Part shown: positions 24,463 through 34,352 of the stretch, in pieces
How the letters are laid out: each line of letters begins with the position of its first letter
Position numbering within the stretch: the stretch's first letter is position 1
Assembly: GCA_049977145.1 (NCBI GenBank)
Contig: JBMFGW010000028.1
Span: 1-35,420, forward strand
DNA length: 35,420 nucleotides
Source: JAMDCX01 sp049977145
GTDB taxonomy: Bacteria; Planctomycetota; Phycisphaerae; WQYP01
Reading direction: 5' to 3'
The notes under the pieces: model-generated
Database searches by the model: none
What the model saw: the letters and a program-made list of their open reading frames with translations, nothing else
What the model was told of the DNA's origin: nothing
Made by a program: the position numbers and the translations under genes

Positions 24463-26127
24463 TTACGGGGGGGCAATACCGTATACTTCCGATACCACAC
24501 TATTCAGGGAACCGGATGCGGTGCGGGTTTGTATGGTTTCGCCCGATCGCACTTGCGTTGCGGTTTTCACCACTGCGCCACGGACATCCGTCGTGATCGT
24601 GAAGCCGCGTTGCAATACCTGCAGCGGTCCGGCCAGTTCCAGTTGTTTTTTCAATTCCAGGAGTCGCTGTTCATGGACCTTATAATAATGTTGCAACGCT
24701 ATGGCTAATTGCGCCTGCAAGCTAGTTAAGATGACATTGTATTCCGCTTGGCGGAGGTGCGGTGAATAGCGTTGCAGCCTTGTCGCACTCCGCGTCAGGC
24801 GATCATCGGCCACATGCACGCGCTCCCGAATTTGCTGATGTAAACGATCCGCGGCATGATCCAACCGTCGCCAGCCCTGCGCTATGGCGTGGCGCGGTTC
24901 AATGGCGGCAATCCGACGGTCGGCGAGATCGGTGTTTTGCACCGCCGCCCGCAGCATCCGGCGGACGGCGTCCGTGATGTCCGATTGCCGGATGGTTACA
25001 GTGTTTCGGCCATCGCGGCAGCGAATGGCTATGTTTCTCGTCACTAAATCCAGCAGCACGCTCACCTGCCGGTGCAGCACCGCTTGTTCCGGGATGACCA
25101 TGGCCGCCACACCGGTGGGGGTGGGGCCGCGCAAATCAGCTGCCAAATCCGCGATGGTAACATCCGGCTCATGGCCAATGCCTGTGGCGACAGGAATGAC
25201 GCTGCGCACAATGGCCCGAGCGACGGATTCTTCATTGAACGCCCACAAATCCTCCAGCGATCCACCACCGCGCACCAGCAGAATGACATCTACCCCACCA
25301 ATGGCGGCGGCATGTGCATTGACCATTTCAATGGCCCTCACAATATCCCGCGCCGCCGGGGCGCCCTGCACCTGAACTGGAAAGAGCATGATATGAAGGT
25401 TGGGAAATCGCCGGTATGCGGTGATTACCACATCATGAAATACATCCCCGGTGGGACTGGTAATAACCACCAGGTGTTGGGGTACTGAAGGAAGAGGCCT
25501 TTTGCGCGCCGCATCAAACAATCCTTCCGCCCGGAGCTTATCGCAAAGTTGCCGAAACGCCAGTTCCAGTTCTCCGGCGCCCTGCGGAATCATGTGGCTG
25601 ACGTATAACTGTAATCGCCCCTGGGCTTCGTATAGTTTAACCGCGCCCTCGGCCATGACCGCCAAACCATCCGCAGGGCGAAAACGCAGCTTTTCCAGAT
25701 CATTTCGCCACATCATGCAGGGTAATTCCGAATACTGATCCTTGAGCTTAAAAAACGCGTGCCCCTTGCTGTAGATGTTGAAATTAGAAATTTCACCGCG
25801 CACCCGAAGCACCGGCGGCAACTGGTTTTGGAGCACGCGGCCAATAAGACCATTGACCTCGCTGACCGTGTGTATCGGCGATAGCTCTGTGGCGGTTCTT
25901 GGCGGTTCGCCGGGTGGTGTGGAAATATCGGACATACCCGTATCGGTTAATGGAACCGGTGAGAGTGACAGCGTCCGTGTGGTAGCAGCAAGTGCGGAAG
26001 GCGGAGCGACTGATTTTACAGCAGTTGGACTTTTCTGATCCAACGGTTTCTTTCCCATTTCACCGCGCCGCGCGCGCGGCGAATCAGGAGCGTCAAACAA
26101 AGGATAGTCAAATAACCCACCGCTCAT
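24463..26127 (-). CDS. xseA: Exodeoxyribonuclease VII large subunit
   Basis: The nuclease subunit of ExoVII, which degrades single-stranded DNA. The OB-fold reads VRGEISNFNIYSKGHAFFKL and LPCMMW. The catalytic region has VITSPTGDVFHDVV, LLVRGGGSLEDLWAFNEE, and ATGIGHEPDVTIADLAADLR followed by GPTPTGVAA. A coiled-coil stretch and a short C-terminal domain with LQRGFTI follow. The protein has about 85 extra N-terminal residues rich in Pro/Thr/Ser before the OB-fold, perhaps partly an overlong start. ATG 26127 has GGAGA upstream; ATG 26142 would add five residues. The small subunit xseB, often adjacent, is not in the window. Confidence 0.95.
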   Translation of the reverse strand: MSGGLFDYPLFDAPDSPRARRGEMGKKPLDQKSPTAVKSVAPPSALAATTRTLSLSPVPLTDTGMSDISTPPGEPPRTATELSPIHTVSEVNGLIGRVLQNQLPPVLRVRGEISNFNIYSKGHAFFKLKDQYSELPCMMWRNDLEKLRFRPADGLAVMAEGAVKLYEAQGRLQLYVSHMIPQGAGELELAFRQLCDKLRAEGLFDAARKRPLPSVPQHLVVITSPTGDVFHDVVITAYRRFPNLHIMLFPVQVQGAPAARDIVRAIEMVNAHAAAIGGVDVILLVRGGGSLEDLWAFNEESVARAIVRSVIPVATGIGHEPDVTIADLAADLRGPTPTGVAAMVIPEQAVLHRQVSVLLDLVTRNIAIRCRDGRNTVTIRQSDITDAVRRMLRAAVQNTDLADRRIAAIEPRHAIAQGWRRLDHAADRLHQQIRERVHVADDRLTRSATRLQRYSPHLRQAEYNVILTSLQAQLAIALQHYYKVHEQRLLELKKQLELAGPLQVLQRGFTITTDVRGAVVKTATQVRSGETIQTRTASGSLNSVVSEVYGIAPP

Positions 26128-26382
26128 TACCGGAATCTCCATTTGGCCGGGCGCAACATGTTTGGGAAAGGCGTCGGCGGCAAGCGTTCACTTTTGCCCG
26201 CCGGTTACGCCGGGATCGGTGTGGAAAACATCGCCACGCCCATTATCGGCACCACTATTATAAACGATTTTATGACTTTAGCGTTGATTCACAAAGTCTT
26301 ACGTCTCAAAAGAATATTTATTAAAAATATGTGATGTTTTGGCTCCTTCTGATTCGATAGAAGTATTAACATTTAGTCTTCG

Positions 26383-26418
26383 GCGGTTTTGTAAGTCGTT
26401 GACAGATCACAAAACCGC
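26383..26418. promoter_or_regulatory. Palindrome around a TTGACA box
   Basis: GCGGTTTTGT (26383-26392) and ACAAAACCGC (26409-26418) are exact inverted repeats 16 nt apart, with TTGACA at 26399-26404 between them. A -10 box 17 nt on (GATGAA) is weak. It lies about 125 nt before the DUF1444 start, in the divergent spacer from xseA (26128-26543), which holds no other recognisable feature. It could be an operator or an RNA hairpin. Confidence 0.4.
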
Positions 26419-26543
26419 ATCGATGAACGAGAGTTGAAAAAAAGAAACCCGCTGCGGGGCGGCTGGAGTTTTCCGAGTCGGCATTGTATCGCGGATCGGA
26501 AGGACCATATCCCCAGTTCCCGCGGCTTTTGGAGGTTTATCTT

Positions 26544-27872
26544 ATGAGAGGCTGGAAAACAATACACGGTGAAGGATTTATGGTGGAAGTTCCCAACGAT
26601 TTTACGGCCATAAAGCGGGATGACGGCCACCTGCTGATTCATGATCCAGCGGAAAGCATTCTGATGGATTTGCAAATGACCGCCGGAAGCGATCAGGCAG
26701 AGGGATCTGATCGCTCCGGCGGGCTAAACCAGGAAGGGGTGCCTCCGGTTAATCCGCAGCAGTCGCTGGCGCGCTTCAAACAATGGCTGGGACGTTATAA
26801 GGGTATGCATTTGACCGAAGCGCCCCAGCAGGTATTGGGAATGTATCATGTTACGTGTACGGCTCAGGCGTGCGACCGACTGGGAATCTTTTCCGGCTTA
26901 CTGCGGAAGGTGCTGAAGAAAGATTCGGTGCGCGGGTCGCGCTTCTGGGCTGTATTCTATGGACAAAATGTGGTTTTCGCATCCTGCCAGGGAACCTGCG
27001 AGGCGGTCGATTTTCTCAAAGCCATTGCTGACGGCATTGTCGCCGGCGTGCGCATAGGTGTGCGGGATACGCTGAAAAGTCCATTTATTCAGGCGGTCGT
27101 GGAGTTGGCACGCGATATCACCAAAAATGCCGCTGTGGAAGCGGTCGATGATGAAACCATCAGCGTGGGCGGAATGCGCATTCAGGTTTCGCCGTTGCAT
27201 AACACCTATCTGGAAAAGCCGGAACAGCTGGCGGAGAAGGTTAACCGCTTTTTCGACGATCTGTTGGTGCTGGATCCCGATGCGTCTGACGACACGGCCG
27301 ATAATCCATGGTTTCATGTTCGTAACGACATATATCCGGTTCTGGTACCACGGGCGCTGGCCGCTACGCAACCCGCCACCATCATCATCGAAGAATGGGT
27401 CAATGACTTAATGATATGCTATCAAGTTAGCTCGCGCAGCTCTTTGATTACCATGGAAGATTGTCGCCAATGGGGAGTGGATCAGGAAACGCTCCATGAG
27501 CACGCCATGGGGAATTTGGCACGCAGTACGCGGGAACTCAATATGGCGGGCGGGCGGTGTGATAATTACACGCTTTTCAGTTTTCCGATGGAGCATCCGC
27601 GCAATGCGGCGCGTGTTCTCCTGCCACTGGTGCAAAAGCATCTCCGACCGCACCTGGGAAACAACTTTTATATGGCCATACCGGATCGTGACGTGCTGCT
27701 GGCCTTCGCCTGTGACGATCAGGAAACGCTTACCTGGTTTCGCCATCAGGTGAAATTACGTTACAGCAAAGCGGTCAATCCATTAAGTGATAGATTATTT
27801 CTCGTTACACCCGACGGGGTGGTCGGGGATATCTATGATGGGGAAGAGAAGGAGGGTAACCAAGGACAATAA
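26544..27872 (+). CDS. DUF1444-family protein
   Basis: A 442-residue soluble protein whose C-terminal ~230 residues match DUF1444 (YtpQ-like), a family of unknown function. Visible marks: NDIYPVLVPRAL, EEWVNDLMICYQVSSRSSLITMEDC (shown in parts), WGVDQETLHEHAMGNLARST, FYMAIPDRDVLLAFACDD and LSDRLFLVTPDGVV. The N-terminal ~150 residues look like a separate alpha/beta domain (GEGFMVEVPNDFTA, RFWAVFYGQNVVFASCQG), similar to the lipid-binding-like DUF1795 style; that is tentative. GGAGG at 26531-26535 lies 8 nt before the ATG at 26544; an in-frame start at 26484 is not supported. Monocistronic, ending at a strong terminator. Confidence 0.8.
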   Translation: MRGWKTIHGEGFMVEVPNDFTAIKRDDGHLLIHDPAESILMDLQMTAGSDQAEGSDRSGGLNQEGVPPVNPQQSLARFKQWLGRYKGMHLTEAPQQVLGMYHVTCTAQACDRLGIFSGLLRKVLKKDSVRGSRFWAVFYGQNVVFASCQGTCEAVDFLKAIADGIVAGVRIGVRDTLKSPFIQAVVELARDITKNAAVEAVDDETISVGGMRIQVSPLHNTYLEKPEQLAEKVNRFFDDLLVLDPDASDDTADNPWFHVRNDIYPVLVPRALAATQPATIIIEEWVNDLMICYQVSSRSSLITMEDCRQWGVDQETLHEHAMGNLARSTRELNMAGGRCDNYTLFSFPMEHPRNAARVLLPLVQKHLRPHLGNNFYMAIPDRDVLLAFACDDQETLTWFRHQVKLRYSKAVNPLSDRLFLVTPDGVVGDIYDGEEKEGNQGQ

Positions 27873-27921
27873 TTATCGGCAGCCTACCGTCGAGTAACAA
27901 CAACGGAAGGCTCTTCCCAAG

Positions 27922-27966
27922 ACACCGGCGGATGGTTGGAAGAAGGCCCAACCAATCCGCCGGTGT
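27922..27966. terminator. Bidirectional terminator between convergent genes
   Basis: ACACCGGCGGATGGTTGG (27922-27939) pairs with CCAACC (27948-27953) plus AATCCGCCGGTGT (27954-27966), giving an 18-bp stem with one bulged base and an 8-nt loop. TATTTAA follows on the plus side. It sits between the stops of the DUF1444 gene and the acyltransferase fusion and can serve both. Confidence 0.75.
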
Positions 27967-27969
27967 TAT

Positions 27970-30699
27970 TTAATCCTTCTTACGCAGCAAATCCCGGATC
28001 ATGGATTCCAACGTCCGGTAATCAATTTTGCCGGTTCCCAGTACCGGTAACTTTTCCATCTGGACAACGGCGCGGATGTGATGTAATCCGGACAGCCCGG
28101 CCTTTCGGATAGCCGCATTAGCCGCCAAGCGATCCAAGGCCCGTGTGGAAACCAGCACCAGTTCCGCAGCATCATCCGACGCTGACGCGATGACCGCCAG
28201 CGTCGGCCCGCTGTCGGTGGTTACCGGAAATTGCTGTTCGAGAACTTCTTCAATCGCCGGCAATGAAATCATTTCACCGCCGAGTTTGACGAACCGTTGT
28301 AATCGTCCCACAAAAGTCAGGTAGCCGGTCACGTCCACCTTGACCAGATCCCCGGTGCGGTACCAGGTTTGGCCCGCCCAGTGTACAAAGGGCGAGGCGT
28401 TTTTATTTCCCAGATAGCCGTTGAAAATACTCGGGCCGCGCAGCAGCAACATTCCAGGTTGTCCCACCGCTGCCGGTTGCTGCGCAGCCTCATCGACAAT
28501 CGCCCATTGAATGGAAGGAAAGGGAATCCCGATGTAACCGGGCCGAATGTCATCTTCGCGCACCACCGCCACAAAGGGCGAACACTCGGTAATGCCGTAG
28601 CCTTCTAAAATAGAGGCGTTCGGACAACTGCTGTGCAAGGAGGCATATACGCTCGCGGGACACTTTTCCGCTCCGGTTACGCATATCCGCAGTGACGAAA
28701 AAGCATTTTTACCGCCGCCACGTACAATATTGGAAACAAACGTCGGGGTCCCCAACAGAATGGAGACTTGATAATTCTCAATGATCCGCACCAACGCCGG
28801 AACATCATTGGGATTCGGATAATGCACCACGCGAACGCCCGCGAGGATTGGCAGAAGCATGGCCGCATTCAATCCGAAGGAATGGAACGGCGGTAACATC
28901 CCGATGAATCGGTCGTCCCGCCGAATATAAAAGCAATTTAACGCATCACGCATGTTGGTCAGCAGATTTTCATGTGTTAACGGCACCGCTTTAGGCAGAG
29001 ATTCTGAACCACTGGTAAACAAAATAACCGCTATGTCCGACGGGACCGCCCGCTTGAGAGAACGCCAATTACAGCGTGCCAACACGGCGGCTCGCAGTTT
29101 CGCCCGGCGTCCTATGGATCCGGCAAGTTTTTCCAGCGGAATCATTCGATCCTGTATGGCCGCCAGGTCAATACCTTGCGCCGCCAGGCGGTTTAGCAAC
29201 GCATCGGCGGTTAATATGCGGCCTACACCCGTGACTTGCATACCGTAGGTCATATTGCGCAGTCCGGTGGTCCAATTCATCATCACCGGCGTTTTGCCGG
29301 AAAACAGCACCGCCAGAAATACGGTATCCGCGACCACTGACGCCGGCAGCATAATGCCCACGCGTGGATCGGAAATTTTCTGAATTTCTTCGCGCAGGGC
29401 GAAAATGGCGGTGAGCAAATCACGATAACTCCGGCAGCCTCGCTGCGGGTCCGCCGCCACCACCCGATCCGGATACCGGCGGACTTGCGCCAGAAACACT
29501 TCTTGGATAGTCCTACCGTCCGGCAATTGCACCCGACCATGATCCTCCTTCATCAGCCAACGCGGCCCAGGCAACGGGATCGCGGAGTCCTCAGCGTTGG
29601 CCGCCAGCTTGCCGCACGCCGCCAGCATGACATCTCCGACGGTTTCCAGCGATTCCACCGCCGCTACGGTCGCGCCGAATTCTTGTTCCAGCCAGGCCAT
29701 CAAATCCATGATCGCCAGGCTGTCAAGTCCCAAGTCATGCGCGAGTTGCTGTCCGGGGGTGATTTCCGGTCGGGCGGTTACTTCCCGCAAATAATCCAAT
29801 ACGATTTTTTCAGTCGCGGGCGGGACGGCTTGCGTGGACCGTCGCGACTCGGATGGTGGGGCGGGCAAGTCCCTTTCGCGACCGCGTTCCCAGATGCTGT
29901 AGGGAACATAGCGGGCTGGCGGCGCTTCCTGGTTGTAAAATGATTCCAGGTAACGGTTGATCTCCGCCCGGCCGGCCCGGCGCGGAAAATCTTCTTTCTC
30001 CACCAGCATGATATGCACGCTGCGCTTGGGCGCAAAACATATTCCGCTTAACAATAGATCGTGGAGATGCGCCGTCAACGCGCGCCCCAATCGTGGTGGC
30101 GTTCCCGCGCCCCATCCGAAACTGCTGCCCCATAGGCCGGTGGTTCGCACCAGCACCACGCGTAATTCAGGCTGCTGGGCGAGGATACGCGCCACCGCGC
30201 TGGTGCCGCCGAGATCGGTATATTGTTGCCGCATCAGCCGCCCTGCCGGATATAACAGCACATTGTCTCCCTGGCGCAGCGCCGCAACACATCGGTCCAG
30301 TGCGTGTTGCACACGATCCGTCTTCCCGCGTTCCAAACCCGACATTTGCGGAATCGGCAAAACGCGCACGGTGTTTGCCAGTAACCGGAACAGGGGTTTG
30401 GCGATTTGATCCTCAGCTGACAATGGGCGCACCGCAAAAGGCTGGTACAGATGCGCCACCATGATGACCGGATCAATGAATGCCGGATGATTGGGTAGAA
30501 AAAGAATGCCGCGGCAGCCCTTGGCTTTGATCTCCGTGATTCCCTCCACACGGACACGATACCGCAGCCGCAGCGCCAATCGCGCTATAATATATAGCAA
30601 CCGTCCTGCCCAAGTTCGACGAGGCCCCTGGCGAATTGGCGCAGGATTATTCGCATGGGCGTTGGGAGGAGTTGTCTTTTCGTTCGAAACGCCCGGCAT
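27970..30699 (-). CDS. PlsC acyltransferase / ACP / AMP-ligase fusion (Aas-like)
   Basis: A 909-residue three-domain protein. Residues ~30-260 are a PlsC-type acyltransferase with NHPAFID (His71, Asp76, the HX4D pair). The second motif reads YPAGR (150-154), where the family usually has PEG, so Glu is replaced by Ala. Residues ~295-365 are an acyl-carrier domain with LGLDSLAIMD (Ser327 for phosphopantetheine). Residues ~395-909 form an acyl-AMP ligase with FTSGSESLPKAVPLTHEN (561-578), YGITE (701-705), YRTGD (780-784) and GTGKIDYRTL (Lys891). It likely activates a fatty acid, loads it on its own ACP and acylates a lysophospholipid, like E. coli Aas. ATG 30699 has GGAG 7 nt upstream. The MFS gene precedes it by 73 nt. 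Confidence 0.9.
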   Translation of the reverse strand: MPGVSNEKTTPPNAHANNPAPIRQGPRRTWAGRLLYIIARLALRLRYRVRVEGITEIKAKGCRGILFLPNHPAFIDPVIMVAHLYQPFAVRPLSAEDQIAKPLFRLLANTVRVLPIPQMSGLERGKTDRVQHALDRCVAALRQGDNVLLYPAGRLMRQQYTDLGGTSAVARILAQQPELRVVLVRTTGLWGSSFGWGAGTPPRLGRALTAHLHDLLLSGICFAPKRSVHIMLVEKEDFPRRAGRAEINRYLESFYNQEAPPARYVPYSIWERGRERDLPAPPSESRRSTQAVPPATEKIVLDYLREVTARPEITPGQQLAHDLGLDSLAIMDLMAWLEQEFGATVAAVESLETVGDVMLAACGKLAANAEDSAIPLPGPRWLMKEDHGRVQLPDGRTIQEVFLAQVRRYPDRVVAADPQRGCRSYRDLLTAIFALREEIQKISDPRVGIMLPASVVADTVFLAVLFSGKTPVMMNWTTGLRNMTYGMQVTGVGRILTADALLNRLAAQGIDLAAIQDRMIPLEKLAGSIGRRAKLRAAVLARCNWRSLKRAVPSDIAVILFTSGSESLPKAVPLTHENLLTNMRDALNCFYIRRDDRFIGMLPPFHSFGLNAAMLLPILAGVRVVHYPNPNDVPALVRIIENYQVSILLGTPTFVSNIVRGGGKNAFSSLRICVTGAEKCPASVYASLHSSCPNASILEGYGITECSPFVAVVREDDIRPGYIGIPFPSIQWAIVDEAAQQPAAVGQPGMLLLRGPSIFNGYLGNKNASPFVHWAGQTWYRTGDLVKVDVTGYLTFVGRLQRFVKLGGEMISLPAIEEVLEQQFPVTTDSGPTLAVIASASDDAAELVLVSTRALDRLAANAAIRKAGLSGLHHIRAVVQMEKLPVLGTGKIDYRTLESMIRDLLRKKD

Positions 30700-30772
30700 G
30701 GGCGATCTCCACTACAGCATTCGTACTGTTTATAAGTTTAACATGCCGCGGGAGAACTTCCCAAGGCTGCCA

Positions 30773-32125
30773 TCAACCTTGTATCGGAACTTGTACTGGA
30801 ACTGCGGCGCGGCGCGTGCTGGGATGGAAAGAAGTATCCACTATCACTGATAGCGCCAGCCCGGCCAACGCGATAATGGGAATACACTCATAGCCCGCAA
30901 TATGTACCAGCCAGCCGGCTAAATAGGTTCCGGCGACGGTACCTACCCCATTCGCCGCATTATTCAGTCCCTGCGCCGCACCCTGGCTGATGGGGCTAAG
31001 CTCTGAGGTTAATTCCGTGCCGGTAACACTAAGGACCGGCCAAGTCAAAACCACCACCGCAAAGCCCGATATGGCGATGAGATCGGCTCCGGGTAGGGTA
31101 TGAATCAGAAGTGGAATCAACAGCAACACAAATCCGGTGAAGCGTGCAACACGCCCCCAAAAATAAATCTTCTGCGCTCCGATCTTCTGTGCCCATACGC
31201 CGGCCAGATTATATAAGGCAATGCCCACCCCGGCCGCCAAGGCATAAGTAAGCGAAGTCGTGGCGGGACGCACGCCAAAACTCTGTTGCAGAAAAATCGG
31301 AAAATACGCGAAAAATCCCGCTACCCCCAGAAAAACAAAAAACCAGGACACTAGAAATCGTCCAAATCGCGTCGGCAGCATCTGGGGAAGACTTTTGAGA
31401 CCGGCGATATTTGTCGGGTGAAAGTGTTTAAGCAAGCCGCCGCCAAGCAGCTCTATGCGCGCAAAACGCGCCAGGGATTCAAAATCAAGGCCGGCCTCCG
31501 AAATACTGGAATGTCCCCACGGCGTTCCGGAAGGCGATGGCCGCGGTAAAAATCGTAAGCCCACGATAATAGCCGCTAACAGCAACCCCGCCCCCATCCA
31601 CAATCCAAATTTATAACCGATGGTGACACATGCTCCCGCCAGCAGCAACCCCATGACCTGACCGGCTCCATTGAAGGTCTGCAACCAGCCAATGCGGCTG
31701 GTCCATTGCGCGGGCGGGTAAAAGTCCACCACCAATAAAGTGGCGCAGGTACTTACCGCGGCACTGCCTGTCCCCATCAGCAACGCTAGAACCATCCAGA
31801 TTCCGAGGTTGGCGGCCATCGGAAACAGTGCCATGGCCGCAAGCTCCAAAAGCAACCCGCCACAAAATACCAGCCGAAAAGCTTTCTTCGCATCCGCCCA
31901 ATTGCCCCATAAGGGTGAACTTAATGCCCCAAGATCAAACGCCCCTATGACGTAACCCACGGCCGCCAGCTCGTGTGGTAACAACTGCACCATCATCAGG
32001 GGCAGAAGAATTGGAATCAGGCCCGAAGATACCGCCCCTACCAACGCATACGCGGTAAACCAGGACGATACCCATTGGCGGGAACCGCGCAGCGTTTCCC
32101 AGAAAATTTTATCAATTCGGCTCAT
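30773..32125 (-). CDS. MFS transporter
   Basis: A 450-residue polytopic protein with about twelve hydrophobic helices and a central loop near residues 195-245, the major facilitator layout. The loop after helices 2-3 reads GNWADAKKAFRLVF, equivalent to the conserved G-x-x-(A/S)-D-(R/K) signature. Substrate cannot be read from sequence. Its position just upstream of an Aas-like acyltransferase recalls the lplT-aas pair of E. coli, where the transporter brings lysophospholipid in, but the sequence does not look like LplT in particular. ATG 32125 follows AAGAAGG, only 9 nt after the stop of the SurA/PpiD-like gene, so these genes probably form one transcript. Confidence 0.85.
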   Translation of the reverse strand: MSRIDKIFWETLRGSRQWVSSWFTAYALVGAVSSGLIPILLPLMMVQLLPHELAAVGYVIGAFDLGALSSPLWGNWADAKKAFRLVFCGGLLLELAAMALFPMAANLGIWMVLALLMGTGSAAVSTCATLLVVDFYPPAQWTSRIGWLQTFNGAGQVMGLLLAGACVTIGYKFGLWMGAGLLLAAIIVGLRFLPRPSPSGTPWGHSSISEAGLDFESLARFARIELLGGGLLKHFHPTNIAGLKSLPQMLPTRFGRFLVSWFFVFLGVAGFFAYFPIFLQQSFGVRPATTSLTYALAAGVGIALYNLAGVWAQKIGAQKIYFWGRVARFTGFVLLLIPLLIHTLPGADLIAISGFAVVVLTWPVLSVTGTELTSELSPISQGAAQGLNNAANGVGTVAGTYLAGWLVHIAGYECIPIIALAGLALSVIVDTSFHPSTRRAAVPVQVPIQG

Positions 32126-32134
32126 CGGGCCTTC

Positions 32135-34135
32135 TTAATCGTTGGAGATAAAGCCCGCCCGCTTGACGACGGCGGCGTAGCTGAACCATTGCTCGAGTAA
32201 CCGTCGGTTGACATTACGGAGCAGATATTCGGTAGCTCCGGCCAAATCGGAGGAATTCTGTAAAATATTCATCGGCACCGGTCGGGCGTTGGCTAACTGC
32301 AACACAAAGACTGTCAGTTGGGGATCCAACGCCACGCTGGCGCAGGGATGCGTGAGGATGAGTTTAGCCGCCACTTTTCCAGGAGTTGCGTATTTACGCC
32401 GCGCAGCGGATTCCGCGGTAATCGGCGCGGCGGGAACAGATTTCAACAGGGCTTGGCGCGCCAACAGAAATGCCGCGCGCATCAGCTTGGCGCTGCGGAC
32501 CTGCACGCCTGGAATATGACCGGGAACAATCTGATATTGCGGCTGACCTGTGGGTGTAATTCCAACCAACTGATTTTCCAGGGCCTTAAAAGGGGCGGGG
32601 CTGTACACCACCAGATGATGCGCTTTGGCGGCGGTGGGCAGTCCCAGACGCTCCGCCTGCGTCGCCAGAATCGCACCGGATTCCTGATCAGACTGATAGG
32701 CCGCCAACTCACGTGCATCACGCATCACCGCAACCCGCACTGCGGCCAAGGTTGCCGGGTTATGGGCTTTGCTCACGGCGATAATGCGGTAGAGATACTT
32801 ATTGCCTTTGCTGTCCGTCAGCACCGGCCCGTCATAACCCACCTGCAGATGCAGCAGCAATCCAATGTTTTTGGAATGGGGATCAAGCGCGCGGATTTTC
32901 ATGGCCAAAACGCTTAAGGTCTCGGCTTGCGGCAGGCCGGCCTGATCAGTGGTGGCGTCACCAATGCCCCGCAGGCTCGATAGCTCCGCAGCATCCAGCC
33001 AGTGATTCCATCGGCCCACCAGCGGTGCATAGCCGTACTGTCCCTTCAGTTCGGTCGCTAATTTCTGGAAGGATACCCATTGCGATGTTTTAATAGCCTT
33101 ATGGTAGCCATCGACATCGACCGTACTCCAAGGCTTGTTGGCAATGTGCCTGGCACGATTCAACATGCGGTGGAAAAGCAAATTCACGCGTTTGATAAGC
33201 TGCCGTCGAATAAGCTCTTGCCGTACCTGATCAAATGTTTTGTAGACAGGTTTGGCATTCTTGGCCGGAGCGTTCTTAGTGTTCGGCGTGATTTCATAGT
33301 CCTGGCGATGCGCCTGATAATACGCATAAGCGGCCTGAATATCACGAATCGTCGGTTTGAGTTTCGCCAGTGCCGTGGCGCGATCAAACTTCAAAAATTC
33401 AATTTTCACCCGATCCGGATAACGATAGCCGAAAGGATAGCGGTGGCCGTTGATCAGCGGCGGGGGCGTGGGGGAGGTCGAATTCCACGGCAGTGTAGAC
33501 TGGTACGTGTTAAACAGGTTCTGTAATTGGGCCGCCGTCGGTGGGGGCATGGATCCAGCGGTATCGGAAGCCTCCATTCGCACATAGCGCAGTTGAACGG
33601 AAGTTCCCAGTTCGCTGATAAAATGGGCCAACTGCGGAGAACTGGGCATCCCCGCGCCGCTGATAAATAATTGCATCTGGTCAATGGTGGTTAAATCTTC
33701 CAGCGCCGCAATGACGTTGGGCTGGGCGAAATTGGAGTTGGCCAGCAATTGCCCGATTTCCTGGCGCAAAGTTTTTTGCTGCACGAGAAAATTAATGTCG
33801 TTGGTATCGGGAAAGAAGCCTGCTTGCCGGGCTTCGCGCAGCAGAAGATAAAACTGAATAGCCGCGCGGGTGTCGCTGCGCCGACTTAACCACATTGGAT
33901 ACAGGCCGGTATCGGCCAATGCCGGTAGATTGCGCAAAATGCGTATGTCGATACGGGCTGTCGTAAGATCTCCCTTGGTCAATGGCCGACCGTGGATTTT
34001 ACCCAGAACAAACGCATCTCCGGAACCGCCCATCCCCGATTGGTAGGAATAGCCGACCAGAAAGGTCACCATCAAGAGCACCCCCAGAAACGCCATCATG
34101 GGTTTGCTGTATTTTCGCATCAACTTTGTAGCCAT
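32135..34135 (-). CDS. SurA/PpiD-like membrane-anchored periplasmic chaperone
   Basis: A 666-residue protein with a short basic N-terminus, one transmembrane helix (about 11-31: SKPMMAFLGVLLMVTFLVGY) and a large periplasmic region. The first part matches the SurA N-terminal chaperone type (LGKIHGRPLTKGDL, then helices with FYLLLREARQAGFFPDTNDI). The topology is that of PpiD. A parvulin isomerase core is not obvious; the middle has helical segments (FDQVRQELIRRQLIKRVNLL), so isomerase activity is doubtful. It likely helps fold exported envelope proteins. A nearby in-frame ATG at residue 6 is an alternative start; both have weak ribosome sites. It is the first gene of a run with the MFS gene and the acyltransferase fusion. 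Confidence 0.8.
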   Translation of the reverse strand: MATKLMRKYSKPMMAFLGVLLMVTFLVGYSYQSGMGGSGDAFVLGKIHGRPLTKGDLTTARIDIRILRNLPALADTGLYPMWLSRRSDTRAAIQFYLLLREARQAGFFPDTNDINFLVQQKTLRQEIGQLLANSNFAQPNVIAALEDLTTIDQMQLFISGAGMPSSPQLAHFISELGTSVQLRYVRMEASDTAGSMPPPTAAQLQNLFNTYQSTLPWNSTSPTPPPLINGHRYPFGYRYPDRVKIEFLKFDRATALAKLKPTIRDIQAAYAYYQAHRQDYEITPNTKNAPAKNAKPVYKTFDQVRQELIRRQLIKRVNLLFHRMLNRARHIANKPWSTVDVDGYHKAIKTSQWVSFQKLATELKGQYGYAPLVGRWNHWLDAAELSSLRGIGDATTDQAGLPQAETLSVLAMKIRALDPHSKNIGLLLHLQVGYDGPVLTDSKGNKYLYRIIAVSKAHNPATLAAVRVAVMRDARELAAYQSDQESGAILATQAERLGLPTAAKAHHLVVYSPAPFKALENQLVGITPTGQPQYQIVPGHIPGVQVRSAKLMRAAFLLARQALLKSVPAAPITAESAARRKYATPGKVAAKLILTHPCASVALDPQLTVFVLQLANARPVPMNILQNSSDLAGATEYLLRNVNRRLLEQWFSYAAVVKRAGFISND

Positions 34136-34352
34136 AGGCTCATCACCGCTGGAGTAACAATCAACCTCAAACTAAGTTTATAAGCATATACGATTCCGGG
34201 CGCCGGGTAAATTGCCCCGGTGGCGCTTCCATTCTGGAGTCATATTCCCTATCTCGGTGCCGGCTATTATGTCCCGCAATGCTCCCGGTCCACGGTGCAT
34301 CAACGTCCCCTGGCCAACGGAGCGGAATTGACAGCCAAGGGAGTGGCCGTCG

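Noticed and set aside
24884..25375. 163-codon frame opposite xseA
   Set aside because: Antisense shadow of the conserved ExoVII catalytic region; low-complexity composition and no ribosome site.
30773..32125. Naming the MFS gene lplT
   Set aside because: Only the neighbourhood supports it; the sequence does not show LplT-specific features that I can recognise.
32318..32917. 199-codon frame opposite the SurA/PpiD-like gene
   Set aside because: Antisense shadow; the opposite strand has a signal anchor and a family match.
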